The notes under the pieces: model-generated
The model's database searches: none
The model's input: only the letters and a program-made list of their open reading frames with translations
Told to the model about the DNA's origin: nothing
Shown: positions 21,486-33,591 of the stretch, in pieces
Position numbering within the stretch: position 1 is the first letter of the stretch
Layout: each line of letters opens with the position of its first letter
Made by a program: the position numbers and the translations under genes
Assembly (NCBI GenBank): GCA_019915015.1
Contig: JAHBBC010000023.1
Location: 558,001-622,000, forward strand
DNA from: Auriscalpium vulgare
Taxonomy: Eukaryota > Basidiomycota > Agaricomycetes > Russulales > Auriscalpiaceae
Reading direction: 5' to 3'
DNA length: 64,000 nt

Positions 21486-21595
21486 GGGAGACGTTCTCGA
21501 CTGCTTTCTATCATCATTCTCATTTATCACATCCGCCCAGCTCTCTCCCCGCAACCTCCCTAGTACTTTCGCTTTAATAACAGCCCATCCTCATC

Positions 21596-23175
21596 ATGAA
21601 GGCAAGCTGGCGCGAGCCTCTGACTTGTCTTGATAGACTGCAGTTCTGACTGCAATGTCTAGGTCCTCGCTATCCTCTACAACGGCTTCAAGGCGGCCAA
21701 GGCTGAGCCTCGTCTCCTTGGTACCGTTGAGAATGAGGTATGCACCATCTAGCTCCTTCGTATCCGAATATATTTTGACTCCGTTGTCAGCTCGGTCTTC
21801 GCGCCTACCTCGAGTCCCAGGGCCACGAGTACATTGTATGTCGACCATCTCACCCACCGTCGCTTTATTGACTAACCTACTGTTTGGTTAGGTCACGAGC
21901 TCCAAGGAGGGCCCGGACAGTGACTTCCAAAAACACATTGCCGACGTAAATACTCTACTCCTTCATCTGACGGCGCATGTCATAGACTGACCATGCTCTC
22001 AGACCGACATCCTCATCACGACGCCTTTCCACCCTGGATACCTCACCAAGGAACTCATGGCCAAGGTAAATTCTATCGATGCACCGCCCTTCGCGCATCG
22101 CTCACAACCTCACCCACAGGCCAAGAACCTGAAGGTCTGCGTCACCGCCGGCGTCGGCTCCGACCACGTCGACCTCAACGCCGCCGTCGAGCGCAAAATC
22201 CAGGTGCTCGAGGTCTCCGGCTCGAACGTCGTCTCCGTCGCGGAGCAGGTGATGATGTCCATCCTGCTCCTCGTGCGCAACTTCGTGCCCGCGCACGAGC
22301 AGGCCGTCAGCGGCAACTGGCAGGTGTCGGACATCGCGCGCAACGCGTTCGATCTCGAGGGCAAGGTCGTCGGCACCCTCGGCGCGGGGCGTATCGGCCA
22401 CCGCGTGCTGCAGCGCCTCGTGCCGTTTAACACGAAGGAGCTGCTGTACTTTGACTACAAGGGGCTGCCGAAGGAGGCGGAGCAGGCGGTAGGGGCGCGG
22501 AGGGTCGAGGACCTCAAGGTCAGTGGCGGAGAAGCTGTCTCTCCAACGCAGATGCTAAACTCTTGGACTTGTAGGAATTCGTGTCGCAGTGCGACGTTGT
22601 CACCGTCAACGCCCCCCTCCACGAGGGCACCAAGGGGCTCATCAACAAGGACCTCCTCCAGCACTTCAAGCCAGTACGTGTACTCTGTTCCGCCTGCTCG
22701 CATCCGCTGACCCCAGCCCCCCAGGGAGCATGGCTCGTCAACACCGCCCGCGGCGCCATCTGCAACGCCGACGACGTCGCTGCGGCCCTCAAGTCCGGGC
22801 AGCTCCGCGGCTACGCTGGTGATGTGTGGAACCAGCAGCCCGCGCCCGCCGACCACCCATGGCGCTCGATGCGCAACCCGCTTGGCGGCGGCAACGGCAT
22901 GACGCCCCATTACTCCGGCACGACGCTCGACGCGCAGACCCGCTATGCGGAGGGCACGAAACAGATCCTGCAGAACTACTTCGAGAACAAGCCGCAGGAT
23001 CCGGGCAATGTCATTGTCGGCGTCGGTGAGTGACTTCCTGATTCGAAATGTTGGGAGGTGAACTGATAATCCGGTTGTGAACAGGCAAAATCGAAAGCGC
23101 GTCTTGTGAGTCTTTCTTTTGCTCTTGCCTGCGTGGATTTGTGTCTAACTTGATTTATCAGATGGCCAACGCTAA
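21596..23175 (+). CDS. FDH: NAD-dependent formate dehydrogenase, copy 1
   Basis: Oxidises formate to CO2 with NAD+ reduction, normally cytosolic in fungi. Ten exons: 21596-21601, 21663-21737, 21791-21835, 21892-21945, 22003-22065, 22120-22518, 22575-22673, 22725-23025, 23085-23105, 23162-23175. The first exon holds only ATG AAG, and intron 1 has a GC donor (AAG|GCAAGC). Diagnostic segments: [30 protein letters not shown], the substrate-side [12 protein letters not shown], the dinucleotide fold [23 protein letters not shown], and the catalytic-histidine segment [13 protein letters not shown]. The length (about 358 residues) fits the D-2-hydroxyacid dehydrogenase-type family. Convergent with the questin-oxidase-like gene 266 bases downstream. 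It differs from copy 2 at few residues (E/D at AAV-RK, Q/E at EAE-AV, N/G at YFE-K). Promoter elements are listed separately. Confidence 0.96.
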
Positions 23176-23441
23176 AGTCGAAGCAAAAGAGATGCGGAAG
23201 TAACCCCCGCAACCCATCGCCTCTGTATTATAGATGTCATTCATAGCATGATGAATTAATGACCAGCATTGACGGAATTCTCGTTTACACAAACCGTCGG
23301 ATGTCTGGATGGAGAACAACGCGACGGGCCAGCTTACCAGCCCGAGTTCTCATATCTCAGACACTCGGGTGTCTCGATGCAGCCGGTGACCTTTCCAGAT
23401 TTTATTTGACTACTGTACAATGCAAAAACATACATTGGAGA

Positions 23442-25160
23442 CTACTTCTCATCCCAGGCAGCATCCCACCCCAGGCCGCTCCTATCCCAATGCCCCGCCT
23501 CCTGCCCCTCGCCAAGGCCTACCCAGCCCATCACATCGACCGTCACCCCAGCAGCCCTAACAAACACGCTCCCGTCAACGCCTTCTCCCAGCCCTCCGAA
23601 AGCACCCTGCGGCACAGTCGCGTAGCGCTGCGCTGCGTGGTACAGCGCGCGGAAGGCCTTCAGCGTATGCGAGTCGCGCGCGGGCAGGACGTGCGGGAGG
23701 AGCACCGTCCACGCGTTGTCGTACGCGGGCTCGCCCGGCCGCCCCCACACCGCCGGCGGCGGCGGCGGGAAGGGCTTGCCGCGCTGGGACGGCGGCGTCG
23801 GCGCGGCGGGGTAGGACATCAGCAGGGGCACGTTGATGCGCGGACGCCCGCGCATGAGGACGACGGCGAGGAGCACGGGGAGGTACGAGTTGAGCAGACG
23901 CGCGCGGGCCGCGGGGGACGAGAGGGCAGCGAGGAGGCGCGGGACGAAGAGCGCGCTCGTGAGGAGGTGCATGAGGAAGAAGTCGAGGCGCGGCGCACGC
24001 CCGTCGCGGCCGGTGCCGGCGAAGATCACTGTTGCGGCGAAGAAGAGCTCCTGCGATTTCTGCTCGACGGCAGCGGGCGTGAGGGTGTCGGGCGTGCAGT
24101 TCCAGAGGGACACCAGGCGGTGGATCTCGGCGATGCGCTCGGGGGTGAGCGCGTCTTTGAAGCGCTTGCCGATGAGGGCGTCGGGGTCGTAGGGCATGAC
24201 GGGCTTCATGATTGGAGATGCGTACATCTGCTCCAGGATGCCGAGCAGCGTGGTTGGGTTGGGTGTGCCTTTGGGTTCGAAGGCGAAGAGTTGAGGTGAG
24301 AATGCTGTGGTGACGGCCGTTTGGGCGAGAGCCTGGGCGACCATGGCGTCGCTCCCGAACTCAACGGCATACTAGATACAAAAGGTGAGTTGTGTATCGT
24401 CACTCAATACGCCAGCAGAACTTACGCCCATCTGAATCAACGGGTGAAGCCTATGGGGATACGAGCGTGAGCATCTGATCAAGTGGGAACTATGAATTGC
24501 TAACACGCCACCAACAAAGCGTTCCGTCATTTGTCCGCCATCTTCGTGCGCAGCAGACGGCGAATAGACGTAGTGCTCGAAAGCCGCGAAACCACCGAGG
24601 CGCTTCACTTCATCCGCGAAGAATGTCAAATAGTTTGCGTAGTACCTGTGAAGCAAACTCTTTAGCCGTGGATCACAATGCCGATTCTGAGCGCTCACTT
24701 CTCTTCTCCAAGGAAGTGTTTCCAATTGCTTTCTTGCACGACAACATCCTGGCGCTCGACGCGTTTCTCCTTGCGGATGGCGAAGACAGACAGAAGGCTG
24801 TCTTGCTCGGCGTCGTAGATCGCCTGCAACTGAGCCGAAGACGCGCCAAGATCGTACGCGGCGAGCAAGCTGAATGGGCCGCCGTCAGTCGAGCTACACG
24901 CCATAGGATAAGCCTAACGCTCACTGGTGACTGCGATGGTTGTGAAATCCAGGACCGTAGAAACAGTGTTGCGCCTCGCGATCCTGCTCTAACAGGTGTT
25001 CCACGAGCGCCTTGGAATCCGGCGTAGCCCCTGGGACCGTGAGCACATCCTTTCGGATAGTTGGCGCAATGCCAGTCTTGATGATGCCGTGCGACGACAT
25101 GGTTCTACTGGTGAATGCTCGCAGCAGACAAGATGCTGGTCGGAGGAGGCGAAGGTTCAT
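23442..25160 (-). CDS. Questin-oxidase-like protein (DUF4243 family)
   Basis: Exons on the minus strand give TIRKDVLTVPGATPDSKALV, then EHLLEQDREAQHCFYGPGFHN. After an intron come AYDLGASSAQLQAIYDAEQ and QESNWKHFLGEEKYYANYLT, then FERFVGG-VLHPLIQMGYAVEFGS, and finally a long exon with a proline-rich loop ending WDAAWDEK and TAG at 23442. The HPLIxxGYAxEF block with nearby NWxxxLG is characteristic of the questin-oxidase family, whose founder (Aspergillus GedK) opens an anthraquinone ring; most basidiomycete members have no known substrate. Two in-frame starts exist: 25100 (MSSHG) and 25160, the latter adding a basic MNLRLLRPASCLLRAFTSRT leader that looks like a mitochondrial presequence. No polyketide synthase lies in the window, so an orphan role is likely. 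Confidence 0.85.
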
Positions 25161-27109
25161 GAGAACGCGACGTCATTGGGATGGATATTTGTAGTAATGC
25201 CGTCCGCGAGACCCACACCGGCCGCTTCATGCGCAGTGCGCACGTTGTCGAAACAAATCATCTACTAAGCAAACAGTCAGCTGCAGCGACTCAAAGCAAG
25301 CGAAAACCGTCAGCGTGTATGACATCTCTGTCATGGGGGAGGGCTCGGACGACGGTTCGTTGACATACTGCGAGAACTTGAACATCCAGAAATAAGTCTG
25401 ACTCGACTGACGGTTTATTCGAGGTCTGTCCGGGGTCCTCAGGACCAGTCAAGACCCCGTACACCCTCCAAAAACGGAGGCCGCAGTTCAACAACTCACA
25501 CAATCCACAGGCCTCTGCCAGTGGCCGCTGGTAACCACGCCCAGAGGTGCGCACATTCATAGCTCTAACACATCAATATGCTGACTGCATGTAATGTGCA
25601 TGCCAGTAGTTCGGATGATGAGACACTACGCGCCCTAATCCGCCCTAGTACTCCCCGGGCCCGAGCTTCTGGCAGGCGGTAGTCTTTCTTGCCCATCTCG
25701 CATCCCCCTCTCGCATCTCTGTGTCGTGCGGTGTGTTCATCGGCAGTCGAACGCAATGGAGCGAACGACAATTTACGCCACCGTCTTCGCATCCATGGAC
25801 TCGCACGTGAACTCGGTCTCTTGCAACCAACGCCCGAAGCTACTTTCACGTCATTAGGAGGAGGAATCTTAAGGTTAAAGATCAGGACCTAGCGAGGCCA
25901 TGGTCCGCCTACCCTGTCGATTGAAATCGCCATCTCTGGGGAAAGAGATCCCGTCCAACCTCGTTCGCACTGGCCGTTTTATCGGCGCGTTTGAAGAAAT
26001 CAGGGCCATCGAGGAGGGAACATGGATGGAATGTATGGAACATCTGCAAGATTTGCGGCGCCTTACGGTCGAGGGCGAGCGCCGCGATGTCACGCTCGCG
26101 CACTACGTCGATATCCTCCCTGGCAACCTCGGGGCGGTGCGTCTCGATGTCGATGCCACAGCGGTAGATGGGCTCGCTGAAATTCGCTGCTGTGTCAGGC
26201 CGGTGTCGGCTGGAGGTGCCTGTGGATGTTGTGTGGCGCGCAGTCAACGGTGCGTGGGCGCCGCCGGAGGCGCGGGAGTGACGCTGCAGGGGACGCGGGG
26301 ACGCAAGTGGCATATTGGGGTCGTTCCAAATGTCCGTTGCCAATGTCTGCCAGACAAATTGTCTGATGATGATGATCGTAGACAGCCGCAGCGTCAATTG
26401 TAAGCATCTGAGCATTTTTGTTGTAAGCCTTCTTGGTCTTCTGAAGAAACTACATACCTAAATTTGTTGATGGCGAAAAGGCGTGCTCGCGTTTCACGTA
26501 TATCCTGGACAGTTCCGCATGGCTGTCAATTTAGCTGGTGACATTGGCAAACCAGTGCACATCAGCTGCAGCCGCCGCTGAACAACGAAACCATCACAAC
26601 TACCCATGCATCGCAGAGACTAGAGCTACAAGATCAACGTAGGGTATACAGAGGCATCGACAGGGTATGTCTATCGTAGAAGAGTTCAAGTGACAAGCCT
26701 CAAGACTACTCATGTCTCGGGCATCCAAGAAAGATATCACCAGCGCATGCGGCGCCACATCATATGTGACGTTGCTGGTCAGCAGATGGATACTGTACGC
26801 CGTCAAAGTCACCGCGACTACCTAACTAGCGCACGGATCCTGCCAAGACAACATCAGCCGACTTTTCGCCTCTGCAATAGTAACAATGTAGCTCACTGGA
26901 GCAATGCGGCCTCCCTGCTGAGCAGCAGGCCGTCCTGACCCAGGCAAGGCACGCCCTGCCATGCAACAGCTCCAGCTCCAGACGCTGCCGCTACGCCACT
27001 CTGCGCGCGGTATCGACGCGGTGACGGGCACGTCGCGTCCAAGAAATTGATCGCAGCAGCAAGCCCAGGCACAGTCGCGCCCAGGTTCGCTGCCGCCCTG
27101 CGCCGGGCA
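25161..27109. other. Intergenic; unassigned open frames only
   Basis: Open frames exist on both strands at about 25900-26415 (for example IPSNLVRTGRFIGAFEEIRA on plus), but none shows recognisable motifs, so coding status is open. Confidence 0.35.
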
Positions 27110-28539
27110 TCACACCTCCTCCAGCGCCTCCGCGACCGTCGTGCGGCCGACGGTCTGCACGCCGGCGGCGGACGACGTCGTCGCGTCGCTGTTCGTCGGC
27201 GTCATCTCGAACTCGGTGTCCGCCGTCCCCGGGGAGCGCGCGCCGAGGCCCATGCGCGTCCAGTCGCCGCCGCTGCCCGGCGGGCCAAGCCCCATCATCG
27301 CGTCCCACGGCGTGCGCCGGGCAGGCGGGCGCGTGCGCACGTGCGCGTCGTCGGCGAAGGCGGAGGAGAACTCGATGCGCGAGGAGAGCACGGTGGAGGA
27401 GGGCTCGTCGCCGCTGTCGAGCGTCTGCATGTTGAGGATGAGGCGCGAGCCGGCGAACGCCTCGATGCTGATGAGCCACGGGAAGGCCACAGAGGTGAGC
27501 GGCGACGTAGTGCCGAGATAGAAGGCACCGTTCACGCAGAGGGTAGCTGAGGTGAGGCCGTCAGGGATTGAAATTAGAGGGAGGACAGGGCGGTGATGAC
27601 GCAGAGCAGGACAGGCACGTACCGAATATCAGGGCGAATGCCCAGGTACCGTCGCGCATAAGCAGGGTGATGACCGGGGTACGACCCCAGCCGGTCTGGA
27701 ACGCCCGGATGAACTTGACCAGGGTCAAAATGAAGAGCATCGTCTCGAAGAGCACGAATGCAATGCTGCAAATACCATTATCGTGAGCTCCACATCGCCG
27801 ATGCGTCCGAGGAATGAAACGCACGCAAAGAGCAGGAGCCGGTGCGGGGTATGTAACACCACGCAGTATGAGTTCATCTGCACATCCTGGGCAACGGCGA
27901 CGAGCGTGGCGATCATGGTTATATTTTCCGCAAGGAAAAGGAGAAGGAGTGTCGCGGTGATAGCGCGGTTGCGGTCGTAAAGCGCGTGAACTGGAAGGAG
28001 CGGAGTATTGGTTTAGTCGGATAAGAAAAGTTGACAAGGAGTGACGCACCGCGAATCATGAGGATTATCTCAACTGAGGCGATGAGGACCTGTGTGGTGA
28101 CTTCCTGGAAGATGTACCATGAAACACAAGCATGAGGGCCGTAATGTAGCGAGGCGGCGATCTCGGTGCCCACGAAGAGCAGGGCACTGAGGGAAGATGA
28201 GAGCGCGATGGTGGCGAATGGTAAAAACACGCACATCTGTATCATGACCGCGAAGTACCGCACAAAGAGATAAAGCCATTTCGCCCAATATCTGTTGGGC
28301 TTCCTATGTGGAGATCGGTAAGGCGTGGATGAGTAACACCACGGGCCACGCACCGCCAGATATATTCCACTTCGTCGTCAAGCGTGATAAGGACATCCCA
28401 GATGAGAAAAGCGAGCGCAGCGACTGCGTGTGTGCGGGGGGTTTGAGTCAGCAAAGCAAAAAGAAAACGAGGCACTCGGCGACGCACCTGAGCTGTAGTC
28501 GACAACCCGCTCTGCCTGCAAGTCGCTGGCGGACTCCAT
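27110..28539 (-). CDS. Seven-helix membrane protein of the DUF6533 type
   Basis: Start at 28539 (MESASDLQAERVVDYSS), spliced to VAALAFLIWDVLITLDDEVE, YIWR, then KWLYLFVRYFAVMIQMCVFL, IALSSSLSALLFVGTEIA, YIFQEVTTQVLIASVEIILM, IRVHALYDRNRAI, LLLLFLAENITMIATLVAVA, IAFVLFETMLFILTLVKFIR and LTSVAFPWLISIEAFAGSRL. The DxLxTxDDExxxxW opening and the LYxRNR loop are hallmarks of the Agaricomycete DUF6533 family, a receptor-like seven-helix group. The C-terminal tail (about 100 residues) is hydrophilic, rich in Thr/Ser and Arg, and ends VAEALEEV before the stop at 27110. Exons are short, with at least five introns. No ligand or partner is known for the family. Confidence 0.88.
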
Positions 28540-30321
28540 GATGTGCAGGGAGGGCAGGCAGCTGGGGCAGGTCGCCCCGCGCCCGTGGACGAAGGACGGG
28601 AGGCGAAGGAGCGCACACGGGAGTTTTATGCAACTGGTGAACTTCTTTGCACGTGTTCGGGGAGCCTACCTGATGGGCGGCCGGGGAAAAGATGGAGATT
28701 CGATGCGACCTTGTTAACGTTACAGAACCATAATGATTCCGGGCCATCTGTCGGACTTCCCATGTCAACACTTTCGTTGGGCGGGTAGCGAGTGGATGTA
28801 GGTGGATGGATGGATACAAGCACGCTGTATTGACGTCGGATGACTGCCAGCCGACGCCGCGGTTCGACTCAGCCGCGGCTCGCTCAGTTGCCGCCGCTGT
28901 ACGTCAATCGACAGTGGCCAACGAATATCCTGAGTATCATATCCTAACATATCGCGTGTCATCCCCGAACCCGCCGCGATAGCAAATACATTCATTGCGC
29001 ATGGTAGCAACGAGTCGATCCCACCCGCGCACTCGGATTCGTCTTTTTTCCCACTAGCTTAGCTTGATTGACGCTGCTATTCGAGGACGGGATCCTCGCG
29101 CGGCCATCAAAAAGTGTAAGACTACGTGATTGTCCCAGCGCGCCTGTAGATCATGCCGCCCGAGTGTCACTTATATTGACAGTGAAGGTGATGCCAATAT
29201 CCCTCGTCCACAGCAATTAATGATACACGCCTAATTATTTCTCCAAGGCATGCCAGATGTGACGACCATGATGTCGTAGTGGCAACGTAAAAAGGTCAAG
29301 TGTGCGCTCGCGACTCACCCCACGCAGTCGTGCGAATGCTCCGAGTGTATTGAAGATATTGTGCTATTGTTGCAATCGTCGAATCGCATGGTCACGGTAT
29401 GTCCGCACATCGCCCGCACACCCTCGCACACCACACATCATGACTACAGATCCCAGTGCTCCGAGGCATCCGATGGATCACTGGGGGGAAGCTTTGTGGC
29501 GTCTTTCTGTCACCGGAAGGCGTTCTCCCGGGTGTTCCACTGCTCGACACATGAACGGGCCCGAGAAAGTTAGAACTCAGCGATCATGCGTGGCCGCTAG
29601 AGAGGCAAATGGCTGGACTCAACTTCCAATGAGCCTGCTCGCCTTCTTCGTAGGGAAAGAGCCGGCTCCGCAATACACGCCAAGGGGCCTTGAACGGATG
29701 CATGGAAGGCCACTAGGGCGGACCCAAAACGAGATGGGCGCGGAGAATGGCGCCGGCCATAACTGATGAGAAAGATCAGAGCTCGAGACTTCAGAGAACT
29801 TTCGAAACACCTTCTGTAGCCAAATCTTTCGTTCGCCTGGCAGCTCCAAACCTATTGCCCTAACAGCTCCACCTGCCGCTGACAGATCTGCTACGAGATT
29901 GGGGTGGGGCCGTAGAATCCTCGATGGTGCGGATACTGTCGAGCGCAGCTGAGCACAACTAAGTCGCGGCGTCGGTGCTTCCCGAATCAATCGGTCATGG
30001 CGTACAACCTTGATCCCGTGGACATAGCAGGTGAACTGGAGTTGTGGCGAGAAGAAGCAAATGATAATCCAGCTGGACGACAAGATGTTGAGTCAAGCTC
30101 CGTGTGTAGCGCACAACAGCGAGATGAGAATAGTGACCAGGAGGAGGCAGATCGAAGACGATACCAACCGGTTCAAAACCAAAACAGGGACGTCTGGCAA
30201 AAGCCAAATCATGGACGAGCTTTATCGGTACGCGACTGCCGGCGTCGATTCTGTTGCCCGCATGGATTATTAAGCCTGTAAGCCTGTAGATAACTGAGAA
30301 TATAATAGGATAGGATACAGA
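28540..30321. other. Intergenic, no gene supported
   Basis: Open frames at about 29302-30083 on both strands carry no recognisable motif. Confidence 0.4.
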
Positions 30322-30375
30322 TCCCACGCCGCTTGGACGGGAGCGAGCGGCGTGGGAAGGAGTCTGGATAGGATA
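30308..30375. repeat. Perfect hairpin bracketed by GGATAGGATA repeats
   Basis: Twelve-base arms TCCCACGCCGCT (30322-30333) and AGCGGCGTGGGA (30346-30357) with a 12-nt loop. GGATAGGATA occurs on both sides (30308-30317 and 30366-30375). It may be a remnant of a small mobile element or the downstream structure of the neighbouring minus-strand gene. Confidence 0.45.
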
Positions 30376-30441
30376 GAATATTGCCCGCAGGGATCCCGAT
30401 AAGGAAGGAACAAAGCGGCCCGCGGTCGGTAGACCTGAGTG

Positions 30442-31228
30442 TCAAGGAGGCAGCGTAACAGACGCCGATGAATCGGAGGACGAAGAATGCTTCTCGGCAT
30501 CATCATATTCCCTGGACAATCTGAGGCCGGGGAAGAAGTGGAGCAATGGCAGCAGCCCGAACAACGCGATGCACAGCGTCACTACCTTCGTGACGAACTT
30601 CTCGTGCACCCATACGTAGATCAAGACTGTATGATCAAGCACATACTGGACAATCCCAGCGAGAGTAGCCCTGTGACTCGCATCAGCGCGTGGTGATACA
30701 ACCGTCAAGCAGACACTGACAGTGCAACTGAACCCAGAAAAACGACGGCCGCGCGCCGTAACGCTGCAGCAGCTCACGGGTGCATTCAAAGATGATGCCC
30801 TTGTCCTCGGGCTGCGGCTGCCTCGCTGCTCGCATGGGGAGCTCACCAACCTCATCGGTGATTATGAGGGAGCTGATGGTGGCGCTGACGCTGAGGAAGA
30901 GGCCAGCATAGGTCGCGATCATAATCGCCGTGCACTGGACATCGGGCGCGCGGGGATCCTTGAAGAACGTGAGAAGCTGGACTTCTATGGCGGCAAAAAG
31001 GGCGGTCTGTTCGGTGCATGCATGTCAGGGTTTATAAGCCACTGTTGCTGAGGAGTGTCGCATACAACCGTAGCGGAGCTTTGACACGTCGCAGTCCAGG
31101 CGGCACCGATGGCTTTGACAGTATGCGGCAAGCGATCTGCAAGGATGTCAACTGAGCAATCTGAAGAGCGATGCAGAAGACTACCCACAACCAATATGAA
31201 TACCCGTGGAGGAGCGAGAAGAAGACAT
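30442..31228 (-). CDS. Small multi-pass membrane protein, tandem copy B
   Basis: Start at 31228 (MSSSRSST), intron GTATTC...TTGCAG, then DRLPHTVKAIGAAWTATCQS. After a second intron come TALFAAIEVQLLTFFKDP, IMIATYAGLFLSVSATISSL, the charged segment ITDEVGELPMRAAR, SFFWVQLHCQCLLDG, then TLAGIVQYVLDHTVLIYVWV and LCIALFGLLPLLHFFPGLR. It ends in a Ser-rich acidic tail (SSSSDSSASVTLPP) with TGA at 30442-30444. There are four to five predicted helices. Copy A upstream has the same order of segments. The family is a lineage-restricted Agaricomycete membrane group; function unknown. The start was chosen because the splice rebuilds the DRLP motif shared with copy A. Confidence 0.72.
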
Positions 31229-32218
31229 GATTAAGGGCTACTAGCTGGCGGTTCATGATTCCCAGGATCGACCAGCCTTTATAGCCAAGCGTCTGGAGCG
31301 CGAGACACATAGCACGCGCAGCGGATTCCGCGTCCAAGGCATCGTCCACCACGCTGACGAATCGGGCACTACCAGTGGAGGGCCGTCTGTCAAGATGAAC
31401 ATGCGTGGCAGTGGCAAATAATAGCACCCATGGCGCTTGAGCTAGTAAATCGCACGACGCTGCGGCACCGCACGCGCACACCGAACCGTACCGTTGTTCG
31501 GGAGATGGACACGCACGAGTTTTTCTTCGGAATTCGAGGTCGCGATGATAGGGGCCAGAGAATGCGTATCGGCGAAGCACCTGTACCCACACGGCACGTT
31601 TAGAGCAAGGCAACCAGGGGCCCAGTGATCGACAGTCAGGAGGTGTATGGCACCTCGAGGTGCGAGTCTAACTTTGCAGTAGCGCTGAGAACAGCGGAGG
31701 CCCGTGTGGGGACTGCGGACCCTGTAGATTGGCATCAATATAGTCGCCTCCATGCAAATCGTCGTCAACGCACCCCGCCCAAACACTTCAAGCTTCACGT
31801 TTTCGCCTCGCGGATCTGACGCTGGCAGCGCGCTGCACGAGTTCTCCCAGTGCACAGTCCAGGTCCATGACATTCAACGTTGACATGGCACAGCATGCAA
31901 GGAGTAAGCACACTAGGTGGCACTGAGGTGGCATGTCCGAATCGTGCCCTGCTGCCAAGTAGGATATTGAAGGAGAACGTTAACCGTACATTCGGTGACG
32001 GCGGACTCGGAGCTAATGGGACGGTGGCGTGGGACCCCACTGCGGCAGTCGCCGAAAGTCGAATATTTAATTTTCAATTCTCCCGGTCGTTATGTTCAAG
32101 CTGCATGAAAAAATGGAAGTGCTGCACTCCATCATATACAGAGAAGATAAGTAAATCGTTGATGTAAGCCTGGCACGCGGATACCAGCTCAACGTCGTGA
32201 AAGTGCACCACATACACG
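31229..32218. other. Spacer between the tandem membrane-protein genes
   Basis: A minus-strand open frame (about 31260-31613) has some hydrophobic stretches but no match to either paralog; not called as a gene. Confidence 0.4.
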
Positions 32219-32941
32219 TTATTTGAAGAGACCTGAGAACAATTGCAGTAGAGGAGCAAATGCGACGGCACACACGCACGACGCTGTGATTTTCACAGGG
32301 AGATCGGTATGCAACCATACGAAGAGCAAGATCTGGGTGAGCATGCACAATATCCCCGCTTGGAGCGTGAAGAGCCCTGTGCGCAAAAGAAAGTTTCGAT
32401 GTTAGGTACTTAGAACTTATCCCCGAAGAACTGCTTACAGTGCCAAAGGAGCCATACGAACGACCGTCGCATTCCAAAGAACCTCAGCATTGCAAGGGGA
32501 CCGCTGTAGAATGCCCCTTCGTCCATGAGGCCAGGTTTGGAAGACGCGCGGAGTGGAAGTTCGTTCAGGCCCATGGTCAGCACGAGCGAGCTAACGCTCG
32601 TGCTCAACGTGAAGAAAACAGCGATATACGTGAAACAAAGGAGCGCGTTGTGCGCGGCAGAATTTGATGATGTATTGGAGGCATCTGTGACGAAGACGAG
32701 GAGTTGAGTCTCGGCGACGAGCAGGAGTCCAAACTAGATCGACAGATTGCACTGAGCACGAAATGATGTATGAAAAGCGTCTGTGACTTACAACGATGGC
32801 CACAGTCTGGCACGTGGATGTCCAAGCATCAACGAGAGATTGTACGGCGGACGGAAGGCGATCTGCTCTGTGGTGTCAAAAGCGTTCAGCACGCCCAAGA
32901 AGCATGTACTTACATGTTAGCTTGATTTCAGGTGGGCTCAT
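32219..32941 (-). CDS. Small multi-pass membrane protein, tandem copy A
   Basis: Start at 32941 (MSPPEIKLT), intron GTAAGT...CAGAG, then SDRLPSAVQSLVDAWTSTCQ and TVAIV. After the next intron come FGLLLVAETQLLVFVTDASN, LLCFTYIAVFFTLSTSVSSL, LTMGLNELPLRASSKPG, MRRSFVWLLWHCK, then LFTLQAGILCMLTQILLFVW and CAVAFAPLLQLFSGLFK, with TAA at 32219-32221. Segments align one-for-one with copy B about 1 kb downstream: DRLP..., AxETQLLxF, NELPLRAxxxP, and the final two helices. It lacks the Ser-rich tail of copy B. A tandem duplication is clear; function unknown. Confidence 0.72.
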
Positions 32942-33591
32942 CAGATGGTGCTTGATTCGTGCGCGTTCATGAAGCCTGTCTATCTTATACACCTCCTCTC
33001 TCTCGCCCAACGGGAGGATCTAAGCTTGCGCGGCGAGGCGCACGAACACGGAGCCCCGTTTTGAATAAATTGGACAGGATGAAACACGCGACATATGCCA
33101 GTATCAGGGGCAGGCGTACACCTGGTATGCAGTGCAACCGGAAATGACTTTCCATGGGAGCTGTTAACAGCGCTGAAGTCGGCCGGCTAGCTGACGATGT
33201 GCCTCGCGAAGAACCAAGAGCTCCACTGCGAACACTGCTGAACTCTCCCGAACGCTGCAGCGATCATCCAAAGATTCAGTTCATTCATTCATAGGAGAAG
33301 GTTGAGCCGCATGCAGTCTGGCCGCTTGCCACACGTGTTCTCCGCGTGTGTACTGCGTGCCGCGATGCAGCCACGAGCCCTTCGCAGGTCTTTTTCATGA
33401 GAGATGTTCCCGTGTGAGTTCCGCGTACCTCGCTGTAGGCATGAGGGAGGTGGTCATAGGCATCGCGCACAGAATCCAGACTCCACGAATCGCATGGTTC
33501 CTTGATCCCTCGAGCCTCGGGTTCTAAAGCTATAACTTTGATTGTAATGTTTCGGACTAGGGAGAGCAAGGGATACCAATGATATGCGCCT
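32942..33591. other. Intergenic, no gene seen
   Basis: No coding signal could be supported. Confidence 0.45.

Noticed and set aside
23259..24299. 346-codon plus-strand open frame
   Set aside because: It is antisense to the well-supported questin-oxidase-like exon; its Arg/Glu-rich content is a GC-bias shadow.
12510..25160. Secondary-metabolite cluster formed by the P450 and questin-oxidase-like genes
   Set aside because: No polyketide synthase, peptide synthetase or terpene synthase is present, and the two genes are 9 kb apart with unrelated genes between.
28850..28885. GGTTCGACTC inside a CCGCGG palindrome as a tRNA T arm
   Set aside because: No anticodon arm or acceptor stem can be formed around it.
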